Source: Nannocystis sp. RBIL2 | GTDB taxonomy: Bacteria > Myxococcota_A > Polyangia > Nannocystales > Nannocystaceae | Length of the DNA stretch: 64,000 nt | Reading direction: 5' to 3' | NCBI RefSeq assembly: GCF_026626745.1 | Contig: NZ_JAPNJW010000002.1 | Location: 2,938,151-3,002,150, forward strand | Shown here: in pieces, positions 16,932 to 26,070 of the stretch | How the letters are laid out: each line of letters opens with the position of its first letter | How positions within the stretch are numbered: the stretch's first letter is position 1 | Position numbers and translations under genes: made by a program | The notes under the pieces: model-generated | Databases searched by the model: none | What the model was told of the DNA's origin: nothing | Seen by the model: the letters and a program-made list of their open reading frames with translations, nothing else

Positions 16932-18722
16932 GTGAGACGAGCGATGAGGATGAGCCTCGCCGGCCTGGGCACTGCCGCGGTCTTGCTCGCGTGCGGACCG
17001 GAGCTGCCGCGGAGCGTGAAGCCGGTCGGCCAGAGCGGGGTAGACGTGTGGCCGGACGTGGCCGCGCCGCTGCCGGCGCGCCACGACGGCCGGCGCGACG
17101 CGGCCTTGATCGTCAGCGTCGAGGATTACACTCACCTGCCCGATCGGCCAGGCGCGCACGCCGTCGCGGGCGCCTGGTACCGCTACCTGCACGACGTCCG
17201 CGGCCTGCCGCACCGGCGGATCCGCTGGCTGCGCGCTCCTGGCGGACCGGAAGCGGTCGGCGCTGCGCTTTCAAAAATGCACTGGCGAGTCAAGCGCGAC
17301 GCCACCCTCTGGCTGATCGTCATCGGCCACGCGGGCACGCCGATCGGCGGCTCCCCGGTGCTGCTCGGCCCCTCGGCGAGCGCGAGCGACTGGCGCGGCG
17401 GGATCCCCCTGGGCCCGGTGCTGCGCTTCGCCGGCCACGGCATGCACCGCGAGCTCGTCGCGGTGCTCGACGGATGCCTGCCCGAAGGGACAGCTCACCG
17501 CGGCAGCTCCGGCCTCGCGGCGCCCGGCCTGCCGTCTCCGCCGGACTACGCGGCCCCGCAGCGCATGACGGTCTCCGAGGTGTCCGCCGGCCTCATCGCC
17601 ATGGTCGAGGAGACGCTGATGCGCGTGATGGAGGACACCGTCCAGCGCGGCCGCGAGCCGGCCGACGCGGTGATGTTCACCCCGGGGCTCGGGGCGCACT
17701 GCCGCGAGCGCCTGCCGGGGACCGACACCCCCGCCCTGTCCTATCTGCTGCTGGGGGCGCTGCGCGGGTGGGCCGACGCCGATCGCAACACCCGGGTGAG
17801 CGCGGTCGAGGCCCTGCGGCACATCGACCTGCTCCTTCGGGCAGGTGCCCACAAAGATCCCGAGCGGCCGCGGCCGCAGGCGCGCGGCTCCGACCTGACC
17901 CTCGCCCGCGGGGTCAGCGAGCGCGGGCCGTCGCCGACGGGCGGTCACTCGCCGGTCGACGAGGCGACCCTGCTGGCCGACGGCGGCCAATTCATCGACG
18001 AGCGCATGCAGAAGATCGATCGCGGGCGCTTCACTCTCGGCTGCCGCAGCCGCCGCGACCCCGACTGCGAGGCCGACGAGCAGCCGGCGCGGCAGGTCCA
18101 CCTCGACAGCTTCATGATCGATCGCCACGAGGTCACGTGGAAGGACTACGCGGCTTGCGTGGCCGGCGGCGGGTGCTCGACGATCGCCACCGCGCGCTGC
18201 GAGGTCTGGACCGGCGACGCGTTCGTCCGCGGGGCCGCGCTCGCGCCGGCGTTCCTCGGCGAGGATCATCCGGTCGTGTGCGCGACCTGGCAGCAAGCCG
18301 GCGATTATTGCGCGTGGAAGGGCAAGCGCCTGCCGACCGAGGCCGAGTGGGAGCGCGCGGCCCGGGGCCCCGAAGCGCGCGCCCAGTACCCGTGGGGCGA
18401 CTCACCGCCGACCTGCGCGCGCGCCCACACCCACGAGTGCGGCGCGACCACTGCGCCGATCGGTCAACACCCCGCCGGTGCCAGCCCCGACGGGGTCCAC
18501 GACCTCGCCGGCAACGCCTCGGAGTGGGTCGCAGACTGGTATGACAAGAGGGCGTACCGTCACGACTCCCGCCGCAACCCGGCCGGGCCGCAGCGCGGCG
18601 AGGTCCGGGTCGTGCGCGGCGGCAGTTATTATGATGGCCTGGGCAACCTGCGGACCTCGTACCGCTACGGCCTGTCGCCGCAGTGGGGCTACGGGACGGT
18701 CGGCTTCCGCTGCGCGCGCTGA
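16932..18722 (+). CDS. Lipoprotein fusing a caspase-like domain to an FGE/sulfatase-modifying-like domain
   Basis: A 596-residue exported protein. The signal ends VLLACG. The first half looks caspase-like (peptidase C14): DAALIVSVEDYTHLP, then the His in WLIVIGHAGTP and the Cys in VAVLDGC, the two catalytic positions of that fold. The second half is a formylglycine-generating-enzyme-like domain: FTLGC, FMIDRHEVTWKDYAACV, PVVCATWQQAGDYCAWKGKRLPTEAEWERAARG, GVHDLAGNASEWVADWYD, VRVVRGGSYYD, VGFRCAR. The FGE fold is often a sugar- or ligand-binding module rather than an enzyme. Two repeat copies lie in frame, one right after the catalytic Cys. Starts GTG 16932 and ATG 16944 are both possible. Confidence 0.88.
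   Translation: MRRAMRMSLAGLGTAAVLLACGPELPRSVKPVGQSGVDVWPDVAAPLPARHDGRRDAALIVSVEDYTHLPDRPGAHAVAGAWYRYLHDVRGLPHRRIRWLRAPGGPEAVGAALSKMHWRVKRDATLWLIVIGHAGTPIGGSPVLLGPSASASDWRGGIPLGPVLRFAGHGMHRELVAVLDGCLPEGTAHRGSSGLAAPGLPSPPDYAAPQRMTVSEVSAGLIAMVEETLMRVMEDTVQRGREPADAVMFTPGLGAHCRERLPGTDTPALSYLLLGALRGWADADRNTRVSAVEALRHIDLLLRAGAHKDPERPRPQARGSDLTLARGVSERGPSPTGGHSPVDEATLLADGGQFIDERMQKIDRGRFTLGCRSRRDPDCEADEQPARQVHLDSFMIDRHEVTWKDYAACVAGGGCSTIATARCEVWTGDAFVRGAALAPAFLGEDHPVVCATWQQAGDYCAWKGKRLPTEAEWERAARGPEARAQYPWGDSPPTCARAHTHECGATTAPIGQHPAGASPDGVHDLAGNASEWVADWYDKRAYRHDSRRNPAGPQRGEVRVVRGGSYYDGLGNLRTSYRYGLSPQWGYGTVGFRCAR
17477..17494. repeat. Palindromic repeat copy next to the caspase-like catalytic Cys
   Basis: CCTG 17477 / CAGC 17491 with spacer CCC-GAAG-GGA. 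It encodes LPEGT directly after DGC. Confidence 0.7.
17828..17845. repeat. Palindromic repeat copy inside the caspase/FGE-like gene
   Basis: CCTG 17828 / CAGG 17842 with spacer CTC-CTTC-GGG, a strict inverted pair apart from the loop. It lies in the linker between the two domains. Confidence 0.75.
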
Positions 18723-18833
18723 TGCCATCGCGCCCAGGTGTAGACAATTCGCGTCTTGGCTACCGCGCGAAGGCAGCAGGCCCAGCGGCAACCCGCGAAG
18801 TCAGTCCTCGGCCCGCCGCCACAGCGACTTCAA

Positions 18834-18887
18834 CCTGTCCTTCAAGACATCCACGTCGCCACGCCACCGCCTGTCTCAACGACCAGG
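18834..18887. repeat. Two palindromic repeat copies in an intergenic gap
   Basis: CCTG 18834 / CATC 18848 and CCTG 18870 / CAGG 18884. They lie in the 256-nt gap after the caspase/FGE-like gene, which otherwise shows nothing. Confidence 0.7.
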
Positions 18888-18978
18888 TTGACTCAGGACC
18901 CCCCCGCGCGCCTCCGCCCCGCGACGACCTGACCGCCGCGTGGAACACCGCCGCCGGCCTCGCGCGTAGCAGGCAGGC

Positions 18979-19956
18979 ATGCCAATCCCGCGTCGCTCGC
19001 TCTTGCGGGCCCTGCTCGCCGCACCCGTCGCCCTCGCGCCCTCGCTGGCGCAGGCCCGCAAGTTCAGCCCGCCCGACCGGACCGCTCGATGGGCGGCCCT
19101 CGGCGCCCTCGACCAGCTCCCGCCCGACCTCCGCGCCGCCTTCACGCCCGGCGACGACGATCGCCCCATCCCGCGGCCGGGGCCGCAGGACTGGCTGGCC
19201 GAGCACGGCGAGCCCGGCCAGACCTTCGCCCAGTTCGTCGGCCAGCGCCACAATCGGCCGACCGAGTCACGGCGCAAGCTGAGCTTCTTGCCGATCGGCG
19301 CGCTCACGGGCAGCGAATGGCCGGCGCTGGCCGTCGTCGGCGACTTCGCCGCCCGGTACCTTCAAATACCCGTCGAGCGCCTCGATCCCACCACCATGGC
19401 CGCCCTCGAGGCGCGTGGGCGCGACCGCGGCGACTATTATCAATACGACACCCGCACCATCCTCTCCGGCATGAAGCGCCGCGTGCCCGCCGACGCCTAC
19501 GCCCTGGTCGCGGTCACCACCGCCGACCTCTACCCCGCCCCCGGGTGGAACTTCGTGTTCGGCTACGCCAGCTTCGACGAGCGCGTCGGCGTCTACAGCT
19601 TCGCCCGCTTCGACCCCGCCTTCTACGGCCAGACGCGCGGCCCCGGCGTGAGGGCGAAGATCTTGCGCCGCTGCCTCGGCCTGCTGGTCCACGAGGTCGG
19701 GCACATGTACGGCCTTTACCACTGCGTGCACTTTCACTGCATCATGAACGGCTGTAACCACCTCGACGAGAGCGACCGCGCGCCGCTGCACCTCTGTCCG
19801 GTGTGCCGGCGCAAGCTGCAGTACGCGATCGCCTTCGACCCCGCCGTCCGCGAGCGCCAGCTCGCCGAGTTCTTCCGCGCCCACGACATGGCCGACGACG
19901 CCGCCCGCAGCGAGCGCCTCCTGGCCGCGATCGTCGCCGCCGCGCCCGCGCCGTGA
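18979..19956 (+). CDS. Archaemetzincin family metalloprotease (M54) with signal peptide
   Basis: A 325-residue zinc peptidase. The family signature is complete: HEVGHMYGLYHC with the three zinc His, then CIMNGCN with the Met-turn Met, then CPVC, the second zinc site. Members are aminopeptidases or of unknown substrate. Unlike typical cytosolic archaemetzincins, this one starts with PRRSLLRALLAAPVALAPSLAQA, a signal peptide with two Arg and possibly Tat-type, so it may act outside the cytoplasm. It stands alone, 256 nt after the caspase/FGE-like gene. Assignment is firm; export is inferred from the N terminus. Confidence 0.92.
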   Translation: MPIPRRSLLRALLAAPVALAPSLAQARKFSPPDRTARWAALGALDQLPPDLRAAFTPGDDDRPIPRPGPQDWLAEHGEPGQTFAQFVGQRHNRPTESRRKLSFLPIGALTGSEWPALAVVGDFAARYLQIPVERLDPTTMAALEARGRDRGDYYQYDTRTILSGMKRRVPADAYALVAVTTADLYPAPGWNFVFGYASFDERVGVYSFARFDPAFYGQTRGPGVRAKILRRCLGLLVHEVGHMYGLYHCVHFHCIMNGCNHLDESDRAPLHLCPVCRRKLQYAIAFDPAVRERQLAEFFRAHDMADDAARSERLLAAIVAAAPAP

Positions 19957-20378
19957 CGCGGTTCGAGCGCCGATTCTCGATGCCGCCATTCCTGGTTCAC
20001 GGGACATAACATCATACCGGCGCGCGTCCGCAGACGACCGCATCATCGTCGGCCGAGGTCTCGCGCTGGCCTCATTCATCGGTCCCGCCGCCTCGGCAGC
20101 GGCGAATCGCTCCTGATCTGTGATCCGCACCGCACGATCGGCGGACCTGCCCCGGAACCTGCCCGCGAGGCCTGGAATCACCCGTTCTGCCGCCGCCGCG
20201 GCCCGACGAACGCCGCTCCGTCGCCGCACCGCCCGACCCCGCGGCCTCCAGGAGCAATGATTCGTGGTCCGCGTCACTGGCGCCGCAAACGACCCGCCCG
20301 CTCCCGCGCTTGACCCGACGATTCGTTGCGTCATCGTGCGAGTGCCGGCACCTATTCACGCTGGCTGGGAGCAGACCG
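19957..20378. other. Intergenic region, 422 nt
   Basis: No gene, RNA or repeat recognised. GGGAG at 20368-20372 is the ribosome site of the next gene. Confidence 0.5.
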
Positions 20379-21698
20379 ATGTCACGTCATTCGTTCGTAT
20401 CGCTATTGTCCACAGTCGCGACCTTCGTCACCGGCGCCTGCGACGGGCCCGATGCAGTCGACGCCGGCGCGCCTGCGGCCGCCGACGTCATGGCCGAGAC
20501 TGCGCAGACCGACCTCGAGGCCGACGAGCCCCCCGCCGAGGGCCCGCCGCCGTTCCCGCAGGCGCTGCTCGTGTCGCCCGCCGCCGCCTGGACGTACCTC
20601 GTGCAGCCGGCCGAGGGCTCGGGCGACGAATGTCGCGTGCCGGCCGGCGGCGACGACTGGCGCAACCTGGTCGGCTTCGACGACAGCGACGACGCCGGCT
20701 GGGCCGAGGGCCTCGCCGAACTCGGCTACGGCGACGGTGACGAGCGCACCGTGATCCCGTTCGGCGACGACCCGGACGCCAAGTGTATCACCCAGTACTT
20801 CCGCCACGAGTTCACAGTCACCGACCCGACCCTCTATGCCTCTCTGGTGGTGCGGATGATCCGCGACGACGGCGCGGCCGTGTACCTCAACGGCACCCGG
20901 GTCGTGCGCAGCAACCTGCCCGTCGTTTTCGGCCCGGACACCGTCGCGCAGACCACCGTCGAGGGCAGCGACGAGGACCGCTTCTTCCAGTTCTCGGGCA
21001 TCAGCAACCTCCTCGTCGCCGGCGCCAACCTGATCGCGGTCGAGGTCCACCAGCGCTCCGACTCCAACCCCGACGTGTCGTTCGCGCTCGAGCTCGCCGC
21101 CGCCCTCGCGCCGCCGGCCGTCGGCGTCGACCGCAGCACCGTCAGCTTCGCCTCGATCGAGGCGACCATCGACGAGTCGAGCCGCAACACCAACTTCGGC
21201 ACCCACGCGCAGTGCCGCATCGACGGCGCCTCCGGCGAGGACAACAGCAGCACTCTCGAGCAGGTGTGCCTGGCCCGCTGGGACGTCGCCGCCATCCCGG
21301 CCGGCGCGATCGTCCGCGCCGCCCACCTCGACACCAACGTCACCAACAGCACCCCCGATCGCTACGGCCTGCACGTCCTGACGACCGAGTGGACCGAGGC
21401 CGGCGTGACCTGGGAGGACCGCAACGGCGCGGCCGCGACCGACTGGCAGACCCCGGGCGGGGTGGTCGGCGGCGAGTTCGGCGCCGACGATTTCGAAGAC
21501 GCGCCGCTGACCGTGGTCAACGCGCTGGCGACCGGCGAGCGGATCGTCACCCTCCCGCCCGAGCTCGTCGCGGACTGGCGCGCCGCCCCGGCGAGCAACT
21601 TCGGCCTGGCGTTCCTCGACTTCGCCAACGAGAACGGCCTCGATTTCTCGACCGCGGGCGCGGGGATCGAGCTGGTCGTCACCTACGACGTGCCGTGA
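20379..21698 (+). CDS. Lipoprotein with galactose-binding-like and DNRLRE domains
   Basis: A 439-residue surface lipoprotein. GGGAG precedes the ATG; the signal ends VTGACD. After a short acidic linker, residues about 60-245 form a beta-sandwich of the type RHEFTVTDPTLY...RDDGAAVYLNGTRVVRSNLP...AGANLIAVEVHQ, seen in carbohydrate-binding-like modules. Residues about 250-439 match the DNRLRE domain: DESSRNTNFGTHAQCRIDG, ARWDVAAIPAGAIVRAAHL, TEWTEAGVTWEDRNG. Such domains form parts of bacterial surface and wall proteins. The stop codon overlaps a repeat array. Confidence 0.86.
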   Translation: MSRHSFVSLLSTVATFVTGACDGPDAVDAGAPAAADVMAETAQTDLEADEPPAEGPPPFPQALLVSPAAAWTYLVQPAEGSGDECRVPAGGDDWRNLVGFDDSDDAGWAEGLAELGYGDGDERTVIPFGDDPDAKCITQYFRHEFTVTDPTLYASLVVRMIRDDGAAVYLNGTRVVRSNLPVVFGPDTVAQTTVEGSDEDRFFQFSGISNLLVAGANLIAVEVHQRSDSNPDVSFALELAAALAPPAVGVDRSTVSFASIEATIDESSRNTNFGTHAQCRIDGASGEDNSSTLEQVCLARWDVAAIPAGAIVRAAHLDTNVTNSTPDRYGLHVLTTEWTEAGVTWEDRNGAAATDWQTPGGVVGGEFGADDFEDAPLTVVNALATGERIVTLPPELVADWRAAPASNFGLAFLDFANENGLDFSTAGAGIELVVTYDVP

Positions 21699-21743
21699 AT
21701 GCCCCTTCGGGCATGCTCTACAGGGCATGCCCGAAGGGACATG
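21698..21743. repeat. 14-nt-phased palindromic array over a stop codon (4 tetramers)
   Basis: AATG at 21698 and CATG at 21712, 21726 and 21740. The stop of the preceding gene (21696-21698) touches the first tetramer. The spacers at 21702-21711 and 21730-21739 (CCCCTTCGGG and CCCGAAGGGA) are close to reverse complements. Confidence 0.88.
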
Positions 21744-21866
21744 TCATGTTTGCGAGCGAAACCTGCCGGAAGCATGGCGCGCGCGTCAAGGGCCCGCGAC
21801 GGCCGCGTCGGCGAAGTCACGTCCGGGCCCACGCGACGCGCGGCCTGCTATCCTCCGCGCGTCCGC

Positions 21867-22598
21867 GTGCACGACCGCATCCACATCTTCGGGGTGTTCC
21901 AGATCCCCTGGCTCAAGGGGCCCCGGCCGGTCCGCGTCTACGTCCCCCCCGACACCGGCGCGCCGCCGCCGGTGCTCTACATGTTCGACGGCCAGAACAT
22001 TTTTGATGACGAGCCCTCGCACAGCGGCGGCTGGTACCTGCACCACGCCGCGCGCGATCTATGCGCGGCAGGCGGGACTGCCCCGCTGATCGTCGGCATC
22101 GATCATGGCGGGATCTACCGCATGCGCGAGCTGTCGCCGTTCCGGATGCGCCAGCGCGGTCAGGCGCCGCACCTCGTGCGCTGGATGGTCGACGAGCTGC
22201 AGCCGCAGATCCGCCGCGCCTTCCACGTGCGACACGACCTGGCAGGCACGGCCGTCGGTGGCTCCTCGCTCGGCGGCCTGGCGGCCCTCTACGCCCACTG
22301 GCACCGCCCCGACGTGTTCGGCGCGGCCCTGTGCATGTCGCCGTCCCTGTGGGTGGCGCGCGAGAAGATGCTGAAGTTCGTGTCCGAGCGAAAAAACCCC
22401 CTGGTGTCGCGCCTCTACCTCGACGCCGGCGGCAACGAGCCGCGCGTGCGCCCCGCCACCGAGCGCATGGTCAAGCTGCTGCGCAGCCGCGGCTACGGCC
22501 CCGACCGGATGCGCTGGGTGTTCGACCCCGGCGCCGTCCACCACGAGAGCGCCTGGCGCCGCCGCGCCCCCGAGGCGCTCGCGTTCCTGTTCGGGTGA
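21867..22598 (+). CDS. Esterase of the enterochelin-esterase/esterase D-like alpha/beta hydrolase family
   Basis: A 243-residue hydrolase. Family features: VYVPPDTGAPPPVLYMFDGQNIFDD, the nucleophile elbow GGSSLGG, MSPSLW, and a late His in VHHESAW for the Ser-His-Asp triad. Such enzymes cleave esters of siderophores or other small molecules. There is no signal peptide when read from GTG 21867, so it is probably cytosolic. The N-terminal extension in the same frame (from 21699) is made of repeat array and is rejected. Confidence 0.88.
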   Translation: MHDRIHIFGVFQIPWLKGPRPVRVYVPPDTGAPPPVLYMFDGQNIFDDEPSHSGGWYLHHAARDLCAAGGTAPLIVGIDHGGIYRMRELSPFRMRQRGQAPHLVRWMVDELQPQIRRAFHVRHDLAGTAVGGSSLGGLAALYAHWHRPDVFGAALCMSPSLWVAREKMLKFVSERKNPLVSRLYLDAGGNEPRVRPATERMVKLLRSRGYGPDRMRWVFDPGAVHHESAWRRRAPEALAFLFG

Positions 22599-22648
22599 AC
22601 ACGCCCTCCGTGACACGGCCGTAGAGCAGCCGATTCCTTCCGGCGTCC

Positions 22649-23722
22649 TCACCACTTCTCTAGCCGCACGGTGACGTCGGGCGACAGATCAGAATGCGAG
22701 CCGATCCGAACGTAATGCTTGCCCGCCGCCAGCTGCACAGCCTTGCCGTGGACCTCATCGTCGAGAAAGATGCCCTCGTCCTCCCACGGGCAGCCAAAGC
22801 ACGGACCGACGCGTAGCCACGCATCGCTCGTCTCGTTGATGTAGAGGAAGTACGTCCCGCCCTCTGGGACTTCGACTGTGACGGCGCGAGAGCTGGGCCA
22901 CGCATAGCCTGGCTCGATCCCGCCGACGACCTCTGGATCTTCGCAATCCATCGAGCCCTCGAACCGCCAAAATCCCTCGCTCTGCCAAGGGATCGTCGGG
23001 CCGGTGCACTCGGCCACGAGGAGCGGGAAACTGTCGTCACCGCACTCTGGGACGCCCTGCAAGAACGTTTCGATCTCTTCCTCGAGCTCAAGTCCATACG
23101 CATCGCGGAACTGCGCAGCGATCCAGGACATGGTCGCAGGACCTCCGAGGCGACGGTAAAACTCGCCGAATCGCTCGGGCCCGTGCTGCACTAGGAGGTA
23201 GGTGACGAACACGGCGGCGGTCGCAAATTGTACCTCCTGGCTGCGGATCGCCGTCATCGTCGACCGCGGATCAACGCTCCCATAGGCAAACGCCTCCTCG
23301 CTGAAGTACCTCGGCCCCCGGCCATCCCCGAGGACCTCCATGGCGACGGCGGCGCCTTCTGTGAAGAATCTCACAGGCATGCCCCCGGTGACAAGATGCG
23401 TCAATTCATGAATCGAGAGGGGTGAGCCACTCCATCCGTGCCGTCCGACGGTGAGTCCGCTGCTCTCTGCGAAGTCAGCTAGCGGTTGATCCTGCGGCCT
23501 CAGCCACGACAGTCTTAGTGATTCAGGCGCGGAGACGCCAAGCTGATCCTCCAGGAACGGCACCCACCGATCAGCGTACGTTGCGTTGCCAGCGCACGCA
23601 TGCAGATTCGCGCTATATTCGTAAAGGATATGCTCTCCTTGCACCTGTTCAAATCCAGGCAGGCAACTGAGCAACATCAAGTTCCCCCCGATCCCTGGTA
23701 GGCAGAGCCACGACCGTCGCAT
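22649..23722 (-). CDS. Lipoprotein with HExxH metallopeptidase-like motif
   Basis: A 357-residue exported protein, signal ending LMLLSC. It has LSIHELTHLV and, 20 residues on, FFTEGAAVAME, the HExxH...E layout of gluzincin-type zinc peptidases of the M1 sort. The C-terminal third, from about residue 245, looks like a beta-rich prepeptidase-type domain (VTVEVPEGGTYFLYINETSDAWLRV). The gene is less GC-rich than its neighbours and uses more A/T-ending codons, a sign of different origin. No named family; peptidase activity is inferred from the motif. Confidence 0.82.
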   Translation of the reverse strand: MRRSWLCLPGIGGNLMLLSCLPGFEQVQGEHILYEYSANLHACAGNATYADRWVPFLEDQLGVSAPESLRLSWLRPQDQPLADFAESSGLTVGRHGWSGSPLSIHELTHLVTGGMPVRFFTEGAAVAMEVLGDGRGPRYFSEEAFAYGSVDPRSTMTAIRSQEVQFATAAVFVTYLLVQHGPERFGEFYRRLGGPATMSWIAAQFRDAYGLELEEEIETFLQGVPECGDDSFPLLVAECTGPTIPWQSEGFWRFEGSMDCEDPEVVGGIEPGYAWPSSRAVTVEVPEGGTYFLYINETSDAWLRVGPCFGCPWEDEGIFLDDEVHGKAVQLAAGKHYVRIGSHSDLSPDVTVRLEKW

Positions 23723-24039
23723 GCGTAGCCTGAATCATATCGAAGGCTGTTCTCGGGACCCGCTCTCCAACGTTTGGCCAGACGGGAGATTCCTCACCCA
23801 CCACCACCCGAGCGGAGGCATCGCAGTGCCACGATTGTGGTATCTACCTTCTAGCAGGACGCTGAAAAATCGCTCCGGAACCCGCGAGGCCGCCTGCACG
23901 ATCATCCAAAAGTGCCGTGGCGGAATAGGGCTATGTTCTGTCCAAAAAGGCATGACGATCCCGGCCGGTCGGGACCTTTCAGCGACCTGCCAGATTATTA
24001 AGTGACAATCCAGACAACCGACGATTTGAGGAGAGCATC
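23723..24039. other. Divergent intergenic region of lower GC, 317 nt
   Basis: No gene supported and no palindromic repeats. The composition is more A/T-rich than the window average. GAGGAG at 24028-24033 is a ribosome site for the ATG at 24040. Confidence 0.55.
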
Positions 24040-25460
24040 ATGAGAAGTTCTACCCATCATTCGCGTTCATCACGTCCTCCATTCTGTTTGGTCCCGGCTG
24101 CATCACGGAAGGGAAATATCAGAAGCACATCACTTGTCAGTACCCCAACCCGAATCACGATCCAGCAGATCCGAATTCGGAGGAGCATGAGACGCGGGAC
24201 TTCTGCGTGGTCGCCGGCCCCTTGTGCTGGAATGACCCGATGCCGAACGATACCGAGTTGTGTTCGTGGAACTGGTTCGGCGACAACGATCACTTGGGAA
24301 TGATGGAGGTTCTCCATTCTGAAAGGGTCGCCAGTTGCATCGGCGATGGGGGTTACCCGCAAGGGAACTTCCCCGAGTGGTACAGCCCGCCGCACGACGA
24401 GGGCTGCGTGGGCCAGGCGCCCGGCGGCGGCGACGAGGGCGGTCAGTCGTCAGCCACGAGCGGCACCGAACCGACCACCGGCGCGCCGACCACGACCGAG
24501 GCATCGAGCAGCACCACCGGTGAGGACGATGACGGCCCCGGGGACTACTACTGCAGCCTCCTGTCCCGGTACAAATGCGCCGATATCACTCCCGACGACG
24601 CGCTCGGCACTGACCTTCACTACAATCGCGACCTTGCCCAATATCCGAGCGATGCGCTCTACGACGCCTGTTGGACAAGCAAAATCACGTACAGCGGAGC
24701 TCCGCAATGGACAAAATGCGTGTACAACGCGCTTGACGTCGACGACGCGAGATCGAAATGTCAGGATGCGTGCGAAGCTTTGAATACAGATCTGGATGAT
24801 AAATGCGATAATGTTGGATGTAGTTTCCAACCGATCGATTGTGTCCTAGATGGAAATTGGACCGATGAATTCGGCACCCCCCATGCAAACGACAATTTTG
24901 AGAAGCCTAAGAAAATCGGCACCATCGACGGCTATGAGTGCGACGGCGAGGTGCTCGTCATCGGCGAGGGCCCGTTCACGCAATTCGAGGGTAGCGGCAC
25001 CATCATCACCCCCGACGGCCACTCGGCGGGCATGACCGACGTTCGGGGTTTCCTGAGCTACTCGCTCTCGAGTTGTTCTTCGACCACCTGCACGATCACC
25101 ATCGACACCCTTGTCGGTCTCACCAGCCATGCCGAGGGCGGATACACGGACGCGGCCGGCAGCGGCGGCACGTACGAGTTGCAGCAGATCGGGTTCCAGA
25201 TCCGCGCCCCCTTCTCGGGCACCTGGGACAAGATCCGCAAAAATATCACGTTCCCGACCGACGTGATGCAGGCCCAGTTCTGGGGCGGGCCGGTCTTGAT
25301 TGACGGCGTCACGGTCACCGACAACGCCGGGGTCCTCAACGCCGAGATCGATCAGATCGTCGGCAGCCTCCAGAGCACGACGGGCCCCCTCACGTTGAAC
25401 TTGACCTACCAGATGTCGCTGTTCGGCACGGCCTCCGCGTCGTTGCAGACGGTACCGTAG
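24040..25460 (+). CDS. Cys-rich lipoprotein with apparent one-base deletion in the signal peptide
   Basis: The main frame is open from about 24030 to 25460 but has no good start before a GTG at 24207. The well-placed ATG at 24040, after GAGGAG, is in another frame and leaves sense within seven codons. Adding one A in GAGAAG (24042-24047) joins that ATG to the main frame and yields MRKFYPSFAFITSSILFGPGC, an ideal lipoprotein signal. The mature protein (about 470 residues) has a Cys-rich N part, a Thr/Ser linker (TTGAPTTTEASSSTTG) and a C-terminal beta-rich domain with unknown function. So it is either a recently broken gene or a sequencing error. The middle is rather A/T-rich. Confidence 0.7.
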
Positions 25461-25488
25461 CTCTGCCGTCTGCTAGGCTAGCGACGCC

Positions 25489-26037
25489 ATGCTCCTCCCG
25501 ATGGCCTTCGCCCTGCTGCTGCAGGCGCCATCTCCGCCCACGACGACGGAAGCCTTCCGTCGGCTCGTCTTCGCCAACCACTACAGCCTCGAGTGGAGCG
25601 TCGTCTCGGGCACGCCATCGGGCCAGGTCTCGCTTTTCCTCGGCTCCTCGCTGCGCCCCCGCAGGGACCGCAAGGGACAGCTGTGGAAGTTGGCCCTGGG
25701 TTACGAGCTTGGCGTGGCCGTCGGCGGAGCCGAGCGCGGGACGGCCTTCCTGAGTTGGGGTGGCAACTATGGAATCGCCTACCACCGGCACCACCTCGCC
25801 GCGCTCGGTTACGGCGGTCCGAAAGATCGCCTCTACTATCAGTTCGGCGGCGGTGTGCTGATGTGGCGCAGCACGCCGGTCGCGCTCGAGGCGGACGTGC
25901 GGCTGGGCGTCGTGCTCGGCGTGCAGCGCTCCACGCGAGTCAAGGGCGTCGTGGGCGGCGAGGCGCGCATCGTCGGCATCCTCGACGGCGTGCCGCTGCC
26001 GCACTTCGGCGTGTTCGCCGGTCTCTTCTTGTTTTGA
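25489..26037 (+). CDS. Small exported beta-rich protein, possibly outer-membrane barrel
   Basis: A 182-residue protein of unknown function. A short hydrophobic N terminus (MLLPMAFALLLQAPSP) may be a signal peptide. The rest alternates polar and aromatic/hydrophobic residues with many Gly (SLEWSVVSG, LYYQFGGGVLMWR, FGVFAGLFLF), ends in Phe, and fits a small outer-membrane beta barrel. It follows the frameshifted lipoprotein after 28 nt. Confidence 0.7.
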   Translation: MLLPMAFALLLQAPSPPTTTEAFRRLVFANHYSLEWSVVSGTPSGQVSLFLGSSLRPRRDRKGQLWKLALGYELGVAVGGAERGTAFLSWGGNYGIAYHRHHLAALGYGGPKDRLYYQFGGGVLMWRSTPVALEADVRLGVVLGVQRSTRVKGVVGGEARIVGILDGVPLPHFGVFAGLFLF

Positions 26038-26070
26038 ACAGCGCCTCCACTCGAGGCCGGCCGACCCGCT

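Noticed and set aside
21699..21866. N-terminal extension of the esterase
   Set aside because: It is coded by a palindromic array and has no family similarity; the domain starts at GTG 21867.
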